From CAADGL01 sp964643885 (GTDB lineage Bacteria; Planctomycetota; Phycisphaerae; UBA1845; Fen-1342): a DNA stretch of 28,710 nucleotides. Under the pieces are notes generated by a model. It worked only from the letters and a program-made list of their open reading frames with translations. It searched no databases and had not been told where the DNA came from. The stretch spans positions 1 through 28,710 of the forward strand of contig CAZXUI010000059.1 in assembly GCA_964643885.1 (NCBI GenBank), in the 5' to 3' direction. This document shows positions 1 to 8,465 of this stretch, one piece after another; the stretch's first letter is position 1, and each line of letters opens with the position of its first letter. Made by a program: the position numbers and the translations under genes.

Positions 1-54
<54 letters not shown>

Positions 55-644
55 AGAGGCGGCGCTGCGCATGCATCGGCCGGTCGTCTCCACCGGCTGC
101 GGCCGGGCGAGCGGAACGCGGCCAGCCCGACCCGGGCTGCATCATTATCGACTCCGGCCGCGCGGCGTCAAGCGACACGCCCCGCGGATACAGCGCACAC
201 CGGCGTCGAATTCGCCCCCGCAGTCGGAGCGCAAGTCGGCATCTAATCCGCCCCGTGGTTGGAGCGCAAGCCGGCGTCGAATTCGCCCCCGCAAGTCGAC
301 GAACCGGTCGATACGTCCGGATTCGAGCCGCGCGGGGATCGCCGGAGAGAAGCCCAGACCCCGGCCGCCGCGGATCGCCCACCCGGCCGCAACGCGGGCG
401 GCCCAGAACGGGGTACTCAATGCATTTCCACCGTCCGTGCCCATTCGACGAGGCTGGTAGCGGCTCGCCCGGCCGGCCGCAAACCGCGATCAAAAAGCAC
501 CACGCCTGCCGCGGGCCGTAGAAAGAAATCCCCGCCCCTGTCGAATGCGCGAGCCGCTGTTCGATGCATGTGTGAGGCCCAGGGTCGGCCGGCCGAAGCC
601 GGACGCGTCGCGGCCGCAGCGACTTGGAAGCTGGAGGCAGACCG
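55..644. other. 590-bp stretch with no supported gene
   Basis: Several open frames cross this stretch on both strands. Their translations are rich in Arg, Pro, Ala and Ser, have no recognisable domain and overlap one another, as expected for GC-rich non-coding DNA. The only structure seen is the short imperfect tandem repeat at 196-297. Confidence 0.55.
196..297. repeat. About 35-bp imperfect tandem repeat, roughly 2.5 to 3 copies
   Basis: The 22-bp string beginning cggcgtcgaattcgcccccg occurs identically at 201-222 and 272-293. The phrase ggagcgcaag followed by t/c and cggc occurs at 226-240 and 261-275. A diverged middle copy lies between them. The period is about 35 bp. It lies close to the 5' end of the tRNA gene and outside any supported gene. 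No function is suggested. Confidence 0.6.
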
Positions 645-800
645 ATGAGGGTTCTTGGACTTCTTCGCGCGGATGCGAGCTCAGAGACGGGCGAGCCGCC
701 GAGCCCCGAATTCATGGTGCGCTGCGGTGCGTTCATGGGGGAGGTTTCACGGACCGGCGTACTGCTCGCAACAGACGATCTGCGGCCCAGCGCGGCCGGC
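645..800 (+). pseudogene. YCII/DGPF-type protein remnant
   Basis: The frame opening at ATG 645, with a GGAGG 8 bases or so upstream, starts MRVLGLLRAD and continues with GEPPSPEFM, then TGVLLATDDLRPSAAG. This matches the N-terminal half of YCII-related (DGPF) proteins, which have an MxYLxLLRxD strand, a PSPE helix start and GVLLxxxxLxPSxxG. After about codon 52 the frame becomes low-complexity and Arg/Ala-rich, and the DGPF segment with the rest of the fold is missing in all three frames. The gene is therefore truncated or frameshifted. In many bacteria such genes sit beside ECF42-type sigma factors, and a fragment of such a sigma factor lies 300 bp downstream. I recognised this from family memory, without an alignment. 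Confidence 0.6.
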
Positions 801-1098
801 CGGCCAGCTTCTCTTCGTCACACGGCACGGCGTGCCGCTCGTTCAGCCGACTTCGAACGCGGTGACGCAGTAGTGGGACAAGCTCCGCAGAAGGGTAGGG
901 GGAGAGCAAGGAGACGCTGCCTGGCTTCAACACGCTCCGTCACCTTGGGGCAACCGAGTTCGGCTCGCGGCCCGGAACCTCCATCAGCGACGTGAAGCCG
1001 TGGCTCGGTCACCCGCAAGCTCTGATATGGCGGATATTTACATGAGGGCGGTGCGGCCGGAGTATCGCGAGGTTGTCGAGTGGGTCCGTGACCGCCTA

Positions 1099-1206
1099 CA
1101 AATCGCCCGCGCCTTCCTCACGAGCGAACCGACGATCGCCCAGCGCATCGTGCGGGCGAAACGGAGGCTCGCCGGGAAGCAGGTTCCCTTCGAAGTTCCG
1201 CGCGGC
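1099..1206 (+). pseudogene. ECF sigma factor region 4 fragment (ECF42/DUF6596 type)
   Basis: In the frame through 1099 the translation reads IARAFLTSEPTIAQRIVRAK, then RRLAGKQVPFEVPRG. This closely resembles sigma region 4 of the DGPF-associated ECF42 group, which commonly reads EIARAFLVPEATMAQRIxRAKxxI followed by IPFxVP. Region 2 upstream and the long C-terminal DUF6596 domain downstream are absent. The sequence before 1099 (MADIYMRAVRPEYREVVEWV) does not fit the family. What remains is about 36 codons of a decayed gene. Together with the YCII remnant at 645 it marks a former YCII-sigma pair. Confidence 0.65.
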
Positions 1207-1261
1207 GCCGACCGCGCGGCCGCTTCCGCAAGCGCAACCGCGCACGCAGCGGCAATCGGGT

Positions 1262-1290
1262 GTGCAAAGGGCCGATTTCCCGGCTATGAT
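1262..1290 (+). promoter_or_regulatory. Possible sigma-70 type promoter for the radical SAM gene
   Basis: TATGAT at 1285-1290 is a good -10 match. The -35 position, 17 bp upstream, reads GTGCAA, a poor match (3 of 6). The ATG of the next gene is 84 bp downstream of the -10. This is the best candidate in the short GC-rich leader, but only the -10 is convincing. Confidence 0.3.
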
Positions 1291-1373
1291 TCTGAGCCGG
1301 GTGCAACGGGCCTCCGCGCGGTGGATGGTCCGGCCGATTTGGCGCTCCCGGTTCGCAGGCACGAGAGGCCGAC

Positions 1374-3260
1374 ATGGAACTGCCTCGCCGGCAGCGAGGT
1401 GACGAATTGCTCAAGCCCGGGGCCCTGACGGCCCTGCGCGAGCGCCTTCGCCGCCTCTCACGTTCGCACGATCTGACGACGGTCGTCGCCTGCGCGTTCG
1501 ACCATCGAACGCGGATGCTGCCGTTCATCTATGCGGATATGCGCATGGCGCCGGCCGGCGTGCGCGCGATCGGCTCGGCCATGGCCGACGCCGGCTTCGA
1601 AAAGACGCGGATCGTGCTTCAGCAGTGGAACCGCAACTTCCGTCCGTCGCGGATGACGCTGGACGGCCGCGTGCCGGACCTGTTCATGGTCTCGAGCATG
1701 CAGATTCACACGTCGGCCTGCAAGCAGCTCATTCGCGACGCCTGCCGGATCGATTCTGCGCACCGGCCGCTGATCATCGCGGGCGGCGCCAAGACGGTGT
1801 ACGAGCCGTGGGACGTGTTCAGCAGCGACCCGCGCGACCCTGCCGGCGCGGATGTGGCGGTGACCGGCGAGGAATACGTGCTGCTGAGCCTGCTGGAGGT
1901 GCTGCTCTCGCTGCGGTCGCCAGGCATGCCGCTGCGCTCCGCTTTCATGCGTGCCCGCGAGAGCGGTCTGCTCGATTCGATTCCCGGGCTGGTGTACGCG
2001 CGCGAGGATGAGGGCGGGCTGGCGCGGGAACTGGTCGACACCGGCGTCCAGCGGCTCGTCGGCGATCTGGACGAGCTGCCGCATCCGGCGCTGGGGTATC
2101 GCCTGCTGGAGCCGCCGGGCACGGGCGAGACGCTCGGCCCGCGGGCGCTGGAGCCCGGGCAGGTGGCCCGCTACAGCCCGATCGCGTCGCTGGTGCTGAC
2201 CTTCGGGTGCAAGTTCAACTGTCCCTATTGCCCGATTCCGGCCTACAACCAGCGGCAGCACCGGGTCAAGAGCGGGGCGCGGATCGCGGACGAGTTCGTG
2301 CGGCTCAACCGCGAGTTCGGCATCCGCTACTTCTTCGGCGCGGATGACAACTTCTTCAACACGAAGGAGCGCACGCTCGACATCGTCGAGACGCTCGCCC
2401 GCACGCAGATCAACGGGAAGCCCTTCCGCAAGTGCGTCCGCTGGGGGACCGAGGTGACGGTGCACGACACGCTGGCGCTTCGCGAGCACATTCCGACGGT
2501 GCGCAACGCGGGTGTGCGGGCGCTGTGGATCGGCGTCGAGGACATGACGGCGACCTTCATCAAGAAGGGCCAGAGCGTCGACCGCACGAGCGAGGCGTTT
2601 CGGCTGCTGGCCCGGCACGGCATCTGCCCGATGCCGATGATGATGCACCACGACACGCAGCCGCTCTACACGCGCCGCAGCCACTACGGCCTGCTCAACC
2701 AGGTCCGCCTGCTGCGCAAGGCGGGCGCGGTGAGCCTGCAAGTGCTGATGATGACACCGGCGACCGGATCGAAGCTCTACGAGAGCGCGTTCACCTCCGG
2801 GCTGGTCTATGACTCCGTCGCCGGCCGGCGGGTCGAGCCGCACATGCTCGACGCCAACTACGTGATCGCCTCCGAGCATCCCAAGCCGTGGCAGAAGCAG
2901 TTCAACATCATGCTCGCCTATCTGTATTTCTATAACCCGCTGCGGATGCTCGTCGCGCTGGTGCGCCCGAAGAGCAAGCTCTACCTGGCGGATGCGGGGA
3001 TGCAGGCGATCGGCATGTTCGGCCTGGCGCAGACGATTCGCCGCACGCTCGGCTGGGCGCTGCGCCTGACGCGCGGTGACATCCGCCGCCGCACGACTAT
3101 TCCGGCCAGCCCGATCCCGATGCGAAGCATCAGCGGCTCCCAGGCTGCCCACGCCCTTCCGGGCACGCCGCTGGCCGGCGCGGTGCGTTCGCCGCTCGTG
3201 CAGCTTCGCACGCCGTCCGTGGCGCGGCCGTCCGAGGTCGCGGTCTCCAGCGCGCGCTAG
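1374..3260 (+). CDS. B12-binding domain radical SAM protein
   Basis: A 628-residue protein. The iron-sulfur motif CKFNCPYC (C279, C283, C286) is the CxxxCxxC cluster site of radical SAM enzymes. The roughly 270 residues before it, with RVPDLFMVSSMQIHTS and RPLIIAGGAKT, look like the Rossmann-type cobalamin-binding domain common upstream of the radical SAM barrel, although no classical DxHxxG motif is visible. Later segments such as YFFGADDNFFNT and GVRALWIGVEDM fit the barrel strands. The C-terminal region (about 480-570) has hydrophobic stretches and the last 60 residues are Pro/Arg/Ser-rich. The start is ATG 1374, with GAGAGG five bases upstream. Members of this class methylate or rearrange small molecules, tRNA or lipids; the substrate cannot be told here. 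It stands alone, convergent with the WD40 gene. Confidence 0.8.
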   Translation: MELPRRQRGDELLKPGALTALRERLRRLSRSHDLTTVVACAFDHRTRMLPFIYADMRMAPAGVRAIGSAMADAGFEKTRIVLQQWNRNFRPSRMTLDGRVPDLFMVSSMQIHTSACKQLIRDACRIDSAHRPLIIAGGAKTVYEPWDVFSSDPRDPAGADVAVTGEEYVLLSLLEVLLSLRSPGMPLRSAFMRARESGLLDSIPGLVYAREDEGGLARELVDTGVQRLVGDLDELPHPALGYRLLEPPGTGETLGPRALEPGQVARYSPIASLVLTFGCKFNCPYCPIPAYNQRQHRVKSGARIADEFVRLNREFGIRYFFGADDNFFNTKERTLDIVETLARTQINGKPFRKCVRWGTEVTVHDTLALREHIPTVRNAGVRALWIGVEDMTATFIKKGQSVDRTSEAFRLLARHGICPMPMMMHHDTQPLYTRRSHYGLLNQVRLLRKAGAVSLQVLMMTPATGSKLYESAFTSGLVYDSVAGRRVEPHMLDANYVIASEHPKPWQKQFNIMLAYLYFYNPLRMLVALVRPKSKLYLADAGMQAIGMFGLAQTIRRTLGWALRLTRGDIRRRTTIPASPIPMRSISGSQAAHALPGTPLAGAVRSPLVQLRTPSVARPSEVAVSSAR

Positions 3261-3366
3261 TGCAGCTAGTCGGAAGTACTGCATCACGGTTCGGAGGGCG
3301 CGGATAGCTCGTCCGCCGCGGATCCGAGCGAGTTGCGGGCGGCGCGCCACCCCCAGCCCGCTCCCT

Positions 3367-3438
3367 CACGCTCGCGGCTCGGATCAGACACACGCTCGCG
3401 GCTCGGATCAGACACACGCTCGCGGCTCGGATCCGACG
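3367..3438. repeat. 24-bp tandem repeat, three copies
   Basis: The unit cacgctcgcggctcggatca plus four more bases is repeated at 3367-3390, 3391-3414 and 3415-3438. Copies one and two are identical; copy three diverges only in its last bases. It lies in the 255-bp convergent gap between the radical SAM gene and the WD40 gene. Because 24 is divisible by three, the repeat stays open in several frames, which produces spurious repetitive ORFs. Confidence 0.85.
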
Positions 3439-3515
3439 CACCGTCGCCGGTCGGACCCGATCGGCAGGCGCGGCGCCCGTGCTCCCCGAGCAGCGCGGGC
3501 GCGAGACTGCACTGC

Positions 3516-5651
3516 TCAGACGCAGTCGCCATACTCCGACAGCAGCGTGACCAGGTCGTCAAAGTCCGTATCGCCGTCGAAGTCCGTATCGCCCGCCGCA
3601 TCGACGCCGTACGCCCCGAGCAGAATGAGCAGATCGTCGAACGTCACGCAGCCGTCGTCGTCCAGGTCGCCGGCCAGATCGCGCGGATTCACGAAGGCCG
3701 AAAGCGTGCCGTCGCGCCGCGCCAGGAAGAACAGCGAGTTGTCCGGTGCCGCATCGATCGCCAGCACGAGACTGCCGACGTTGTTCGTGTAATTCGCCAC
3801 GAGCGCGCCGCTCTGCGCGTCCCACAGCCGCACGGACGGCCCGTCGAACGACGAGCTCGACGCCAGCGTCCGCCCGTCGCCCGAGTAGGCCAGCGCGTCG
3901 ATCGAGCCGGTGTGCCCGGCCGACACGGTGAACACCGGAGCCGCCGTGTCCACCTCCCACACACGAACCGTACGGTCGGTGCCGGTCGAGGCGATGTATT
4001 CGCCGCTGGGGTCGAAATCAAGAGCCCGAACGCTGTCGCTGTGCCCGACGAAGTTACGCACGAAGCCGCCGTCCGAGACGCGCCGCAGCGCAATCGCCGC
4101 GAAATGCGCACTCGCACACAGCTCGCCACCCGGATGGAAATCGAAGGCCTGAATGCCCGAATCGGGCGGAAGCAGTTCTCGCACGAATGCGCCGCTGCTC
4201 GCGTCCCAGAGCGTCAACGCGCTCTCGAAGTTCGCCGTCGCCAGCAGCGCGCCGTCGGGTGAGAAGGCCAGGATGTCAGGCGAGAACCGGCCGACGCTGA
4301 CGGAGAAGCGCAGCGTGCCGTCCGACACATTCCACACCCGCGCCACGCCGTCGACGCCGCCGGCCGCGACCAGCGAGCCATCCGGAGACAGTGCGACGGA
4401 GGTGTTCCAGGTCGGCGGAACGATCGAGCGGACCAGGGCGCCGCTCGCCGTTTCCCAGACACCCACCGCCTCGCGCCCCATCGCGGCGGCGACGCGCGCG
4501 CCGTCCCGCGAGACCGCGACGTCTTCCACCATGGCCGAGATGTGCGTGTATTCGCGCTCCAGCACGCCGTCGGCCGCGCGAAACTCGCGCACCTCCGGCT
4601 GCACCGCGGCGCTGAAACGCGGACCGGTCGCCGCCAGCAGCGACGCCCCCGCGCCGTCCCACGCAAGTCCGAACACCGACGCCGGCGCCTCATCGATCGT
4701 CCGCACGACGCTGGCCGACGGCAAGTCATAGAGGATGATCTGCCCGGCCACATCCGCGCTGGCCAGCCGCCGCCCGTCCGGACGGAACGCCACCTCCGTC
4801 ACCTCCGAACCGTGCAGCGGCAACGTCTCGAGCAGCGTTCCGCTGGCGGCCTCGAAGAGCCGGATCACGCCGGTGCCGCTGGCCGATACGAGCGTCGAGC
4901 CATCGGGCGAGAGGTCGACCGTGGCCGGGCGCCCCGTCGGCTCCGAGATCGAGTTGAGCAGCATCCCGTCGCTGAGGCGCCAAAAGCGCAGCGCGCCCGG
5001 CTCCGTCGCGTCGAAAACCGACCCGCCGGTCGTGACGATCGTTTCACCGTCCGGCAGAAAGGCCGCGTCGAACGCGTAGTTGCCGGTCAACTGGAACAGC
5101 AGCGAGGCGACCGGCGTTCCGTCGTCCGCGCGGAAGACCAGCGTCGCTTCCTCCAGGCCGCTGGCGCTGCCGGCGATCGCCACGAACTCACCGTCGCCGG
5201 AAAACACGGCCTGAAGACCCGTTTCCATTCCGCCGTAGTCGACGATCGGAGCGCCGTCCGCAATCGCGTATCGCGTCCCGCCCCCGGTTCCGGTCGCCAC
5301 GATCGAAGCGCCGTCCGGCGAGAAGATGACGGAATGCAGCGGAAACACCCCGAACATGCTCCGCGTGATGGTCCGCAACAGCGCCCCGTCCGACCGCCGC
5401 CAGATCTTCGCCGTACCGTCCGCAGAGACCGAAGCGGCCAGCAGCCCATCCGGTGAATACGCCACGCGGTTGATGAGCTGGCCGTGTCCGGGAACGTTCC
5501 AGATCTCCCGGGGCGCCTTCCCGCCCTCTCCGCCCGCGGCGACGACCGGCCCGAATCCCAGAACAGCCGCGACCAGCGGCACCGGCCCCACACTACGAAG
5601 GACGCAGCTTGCTGCGGCGCGACGACGGTCAACCCGCGTAATCGAGCACAT
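3516..5651 (-). CDS. Secreted WD40-repeat protein with dockerin-like C-tail
   Basis: A 711-residue protein. The start is taken at ATG 5651-5649 because AGAGGAG lies just upstream and the N-terminus then reads as a signal peptide (basic start, then VPLVAAVLGFGPVVAAGG). The body is made of repeated beta-propeller units, many with the signature FSPDG and a W or D later in the blade (for example VRVWEVDT, VRLWDAQSG); about a dozen can be counted, enough for two propellers. The last 50 residues form a dockerin-like pair of calcium loops, GDLDDDGCVTFDDLL and GDTDFDGDTDFDDLV. WD40 propellers are binding scaffolds, so an extracytoplasmic binding role is likely; the partner is unknown. The frame open upstream of 5651 is not thought to be coding. 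Confidence 0.85.
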   Translation of the reverse strand: MCSITRVDRRRAAASCVLRSVGPVPLVAAVLGFGPVVAAGGEGGKAPREIWNVPGHGQLINRVAYSPDGLLAASVSADGTAKIWRRSDGALLRTITRSMFGVFPLHSVIFSPDGASIVATGTGGGTRYAIADGAPIVDYGGMETGLQAVFSGDGEFVAIAGSASGLEEATLVFRADDGTPVASLLFQLTGNYAFDAAFLPDGETIVTTGGSVFDATEPGALRFWRLSDGMLLNSISEPTGRPATVDLSPDGSTLVSASGTGVIRLFEAASGTLLETLPLHGSEVTEVAFRPDGRRLASADVAGQIILYDLPSASVVRTIDEAPASVFGLAWDGAGASLLAATGPRFSAAVQPEVREFRAADGVLEREYTHISAMVEDVAVSRDGARVAAAMGREAVGVWETASGALVRSIVPPTWNTSVALSPDGSLVAAGGVDGVARVWNVSDGTLRFSVSVGRFSPDILAFSPDGALLATANFESALTLWDASSGAFVRELLPPDSGIQAFDFHPGGELCASAHFAAIALRRVSDGGFVRNFVGHSDSVRALDFDPSGEYIASTGTDRTVRVWEVDTAAPVFTVSAGHTGSIDALAYSGDGRTLASSSSFDGPSVRLWDAQSGALVANYTNNVGSLVLAIDAAPDNSLFFLARRDGTLSAFVNPRDLAGDLDDDGCVTFDDLLILLGAYGVDAAGDTDFDGDTDFDDLVTLLSEYGDCV

Positions 5652-5867
5652 GAACGGCTCCTCTGACCCGGCTGGTGCGAAAGATGAATATCGAACGAGA
5701 AGTCGATTCCCGGCCGCACGTGGTGAGCGACCCCGTTCGCGTCCCTGGCGCGGCCCGAAACGCGCCCTGATACTGGATGTCTCACCGCCCCCCTCCGGAT
5801 TGCGGGCACGCCCCGCGCCGGCCCGGCGCACGTGGCACCGCGATCCCCGCCCCTCAAGCCGCCCGCT

Positions 5868-7472
5868 TCAGCGGCACTCCCCGTAGACCGCCAGGAACGC
5901 CACCAGGTCCTGAAAATCCGTATCGCCGTCGCCGTCCATGTCTCCGCCCGCGCCGGCCCCGTAGGCCGCCAGCAGCAGCACGAGGTCGTCGAAATCGACG
6001 CACCCGTCGCCGTTGAAGTCGCCCGGCAGCGGCTCGTCGCCCTCCAGCTCGAGTGTGTAGTACGCGTCCTGGGTGTTGCCCAGCCAGTACTGCATGTTGA
6101 ACTCCGGCACCTCGATGAAGCGGTACCAGATCTGGTCGTTGTGCGCGACGCGCAGGACGGCCACGCCGTTCGCGATTCCGTACGTGTGCTGAATCGCACC
6201 GTCGCTGAACGGGTTCCGCGGCAGATGCACGAAGCCCTGCGCATCCGCCGTAAACTCCAGGTCGTACGTGTTGTCGATCGTCTTGCCGTACCAGCCCGGT
6301 CCCGCCGTTGCCCGATAGACCCGCACGTTCGCCGCCGCCCGCGGCCGGCCGAACCGATCCAGAACCTGGAGATGGTTGTTCTGGGGCAGGTCCTGCAAGA
6401 ACACGCCGATGTTGCAGGGCGCGTTGTAGTTGCCGCACTCGGCCCGCTCGCCGGCGATCAGGTTCAGCGCCCCCGCCTCGTAGGGCGACCAGTTCCAGCC
6501 ATACGGCCCGCTCATCACGCCGCCGTGCTGGTTGTAGTAGAGCACCTCGCCCCAGGCGATGAAGGGCATGTACTCGCTGCCGGCCACGTACACGTCCCCC
6601 TCCCAGATCTGCACCGAGTGGTGGCTGGCGGTGTTGTGCACGTCGAAGCCGTAATTGTCGATCAGGTAGCGCGCGTGCCCCAGTTCATGCAGCAGCGACT
6701 TCTCGATGTAGAACGGGTTGTCCTCGCTCGTGCTCGTGTGATTCGAATAGAACGATCCGTCCAGCAGCGTGGCCGGGAAGCCCCACATCAGATCGACCGT
6801 GTGGTCGCTCGTGTCCGGATGATTTGTCGGCAGGCCGCCGTTCAGCGGCAGCGCCCCGTCCGGCACGACGACGATCTTGTCCAGCCGGAAGCGGTCGAGC
6901 ACGCCGTCGGGCGAGATGGGCCAGACCGCATCCTCGCACAGCTCATTCCACCGCCGGATCTGCCGCTGGGCCCAGTCCTCCCAACTGTTCGCGCCGACCC
7001 GCAGCCGCCACTGATAGGTGTGGAAATAGTCGTAGACCGACTGCTCCACCCACAGGCCGACGATCAGTCCGTTCGTCCGATCGACGACCGAATTGTTCAG
7101 TTCGCTGAACTCCGCCAGATCGTTGTCCGGATCGGCGGTCAGGCCCACCGTGTGATCGCCCTCCTGCCACGTCCAGGTGAGCTGCACGACGCGCTCCTCG
7201 CCGGCCGCGATATTCAGCAGCGTGCCGTCGAGCACCGTCGCGCCGTCGATCTGCCAGCGATAGTCGGCCGAGGCGACCGTGTCCGAACCCCAGTTCCTGA
7301 TGTGCCCGTAGAAGCGGACCGTCTCGCCCGGGTCGGGGTTGTTCTTGGCCGCGTCATAGTCGTATCGCGGCGTTCGCTCGATGAAGGTGACGTTCAGATC
7401 GATCTGCTGCGCGCCGGCCAGGCCGCAGCAAAGGAGGACCATCGGCAGGACGAGCGCACGGGACGGCCGCAT
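5868..7472 (-). CDS. Secreted HExxH protein (putative zinc metallopeptidase) with CARDB-like domain and dockerin-like tail
   Basis: A 534-residue protein. ATG 7472-7470 is chosen because AAAGGAG lies six bases upstream and it opens a short signal peptide ending near GLAGAQ. Residues about 25-135 resemble a CARDB/Ig-like domain (DPGETVRFYGHIRNWGSD, then a DPDNDLAEFSELNN strand typical of CARDB). Residues 262-266 are HELGH within SLLHELGHARYLID, the HExxH zinc-binding pattern, with further His at 280-285 as possible ligands. The C-terminus carries two calcium-loop repeats (GDFNGDGCVDFDDLV and GDMDGDGDTDFQDLV) almost identical to those of the protein at 13268-15472. Peptidase activity is inferred from the motif only. 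It precedes the WD40 gene on the same strand across a 216-bp gap. Confidence 0.75.
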   Translation of the reverse strand: MRPSRALVLPMVLLCCGLAGAQQIDLNVTFIERTPRYDYDAAKNNPDPGETVRFYGHIRNWGSDTVASADYRWQIDGATVLDGTLLNIAAGEERVVQLTWTWQEGDHTVGLTADPDNDLAEFSELNNSVVDRTNGLIVGLWVEQSVYDYFHTYQWRLRVGANSWEDWAQRQIRRWNELCEDAVWPISPDGVLDRFRLDKIVVVPDGALPLNGGLPTNHPDTSDHTVDLMWGFPATLLDGSFYSNHTSTSEDNPFYIEKSLLHELGHARYLIDNYGFDVHNTASHHSVQIWEGDVYVAGSEYMPFIAWGEVLYYNQHGGVMSGPYGWNWSPYEAGALNLIAGERAECGNYNAPCNIGVFLQDLPQNNHLQVLDRFGRPRAAANVRVYRATAGPGWYGKTIDNTYDLEFTADAQGFVHLPRNPFSDGAIQHTYGIANGVAVLRVAHNDQIWYRFIEVPEFNMQYWLGNTQDAYYTLELEGDEPLPGDFNGDGCVDFDDLVLLLAAYGAGAGGDMDGDGDTDFQDLVAFLAVYGECR

Positions 7473-7755
7473 GAGTTGCTCCTTTCGCCATGCTTCCCAA
7501 CCCCCGAATCTGCGTGTGCGACGCGTCCGTGCGGGCGACACGCCGCCGGGCCGTCAACCGGCGAGCGCGGCGGCCGACGGACTGCGACGGTCAAGGTATT
7601 AGCAATCGGCATGCCGGACAATCGGCGGGCCGGGCTGGACAAGGAACGGCGAAAGGTCGCCTGCGCGCGGACGCGAGCGGCCGGGCGGGTCCGGCGGCGT
7701 TAACGTCTGATAATATAAGGCTGGATGGTTTCCCAATAGGAATCTCGGGCGGAGT
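7473..7755. other. Divergent intergenic region, no gene seen
   Basis: This separates the minus-strand metallopeptidase-like gene from the plus-strand regulator. An AT-rich island (taatataa, 7711-7718) stands out in an otherwise very GC-rich stretch. On the minus strand TTGGGA and TATTAT lie about 15 bp apart across 7711-7737 and could form a weak promoter for the minus-strand gene. Short open frames here have no domain. Confidence 0.3.
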
Positions 7756-7783
7756 TTGACAACCGAGACGACCGGTCTAATAC
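7756..7783 (+). promoter_or_regulatory. Promoter of the tetR-family gene with operator in the spacer
   Basis: TTGACA at 7756-7761 is a perfect -35, followed after 16 bp by TAATAC (7778-7783). The dyad AGACGACCGGTCT (7766-7778; arms AGAC and GTCT, five-base centre) fills the spacer, so a repressor bound there would block RNA polymerase. The same 13-mer with one change lies in front of the efflux genes at 8430-8442, which supports autorepression plus control of the pump by the TetR protein encoded between them. Confidence 0.7.
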
Positions 7784-7795
7784 TAGAGGGTGACG

Positions 7796-8389
7796 ATGCC
7801 ACCGATTCAGCCCAACACGAAGCACCGAATCATTCAGGCCGGCTGCTCGGCCATCACGGCCAAAAGCTTCAACGGCTGCGGCCTGAAGGAGATCCTCGAC
7901 GACGCCGGCGTGCCGAAGGGCTCGTTCTACCACTACTTTCGCTCCAAAGAGGATCTCGGTGTGGCCGTGATCGAGCAGTCGGCGCGGGAGCATGTCGAGT
8001 ACATGCGTGAGCTGCTCGAGCAGCGCGACGTACCGCCGCTCGAGCGCATTCGCCGCCTGTTCGCCGAATTACGCGAGTATTACGCCGAACAGGGCCTTCG
8101 CCGTGAGTGCATCATCCCGAAACTGGCGCTTGAGGTCGCGCAATTGAGCGAACCGATGCGCCTGGCCATCCGGTACGCCTACGGGCGCTGGGCCGCGCTG
8201 CTGGCCAAGACGCTGGACGAGGCCAAGGCGGCCGGCGAGCTGGCCGCCGACGTGGACAGCGAACGAACCGCCAACCTGCTGGTCAATACGTGGGAAGGAG
8301 TGACGATCCGGATGCAGATCGAAAAGAGCCTCGATCCGCTGGATCAGTTTCTCGAGGACGTGCTGACCCGGCTGCTGCCAAAACCGTGA
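7796..8389 (+). CDS. TetR-family transcriptional repressor of the adjacent efflux operon
   Basis: A 197-residue protein. The N-terminal TetR helix-turn-helix reads GLKEILDDAGVPKGSFYHYF (about residues 29-48), a near-consensus recognition region of the NemR/AcrR kind. The C-terminal two thirds are helical and would hold the ligand pocket; the ligand is not predictable. ATG 7796 is preferred to the in-frame GTG at 7790 because AGAGGG (7785-7790) is correctly spaced from it. The gene is followed after 76 bp by the membrane fusion protein gene of an RND pump. Matching dyads at 7766-7778 and 8430-8442 make it the likely local repressor, released by a pump substrate. Confidence 0.88.
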   Translation: MPPIQPNTKHRIIQAGCSAITAKSFNGCGLKEILDDAGVPKGSFYHYFRSKEDLGVAVIEQSAREHVEYMRELLEQRDVPPLERIRRLFAELREYYAEQGLRRECIIPKLALEVAQLSEPMRLAIRYAYGRWAALLAKTLDEAKAAGELAADVDSERTANLLVNTWEGVTIRMQIEKSLDPLDQFLEDVLTRLLPKP

Positions 8390-8429
8390 CAACCCCGTAA
8401 CTGTGGCCCCTTTTTTTAAGACCCTGTGA

Positions 8430-8442
8430 AGACGACTGGTCT
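8430..8442. promoter_or_regulatory. Second TetR operator, upstream of the efflux genes
   Basis: AGACGACTGGTCT here differs at one central base from AGACGACCGGTCT at 7766-7778 and keeps both dyad arms. It is followed by the ribosome binding site AAGGAAGAGG (8448-8457) and the GTG start at 8466. A run of seven T (8411-8417) just upstream could be part of a promoter or a weak stop for the regulator transcript; no convincing hairpin precedes it. Confidence 0.65.
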
Positions 8443-8465
8443 ACTCGAAGGAAGAGGGAACAAAC

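Noticed and set aside
1458..3350. Long minus-strand open frame (630 codons) opposite the radical SAM gene
   Set aside because: It is the antisense shadow of a gene with a clear CxxxCxxC motif; its translation is Arg/His/Val-rich with no domain.
3367..3438. Short regular repeats as a CRISPR array
   Set aside because: Copies are directly adjacent without spacers and there are no cas genes.
5832..7703. Long plus-strand open frame opposite the HExxH protein
   Set aside because: Antisense shadow caused by high GC; no domain, while the minus strand has a signal peptide, zinc motif and calcium loops.
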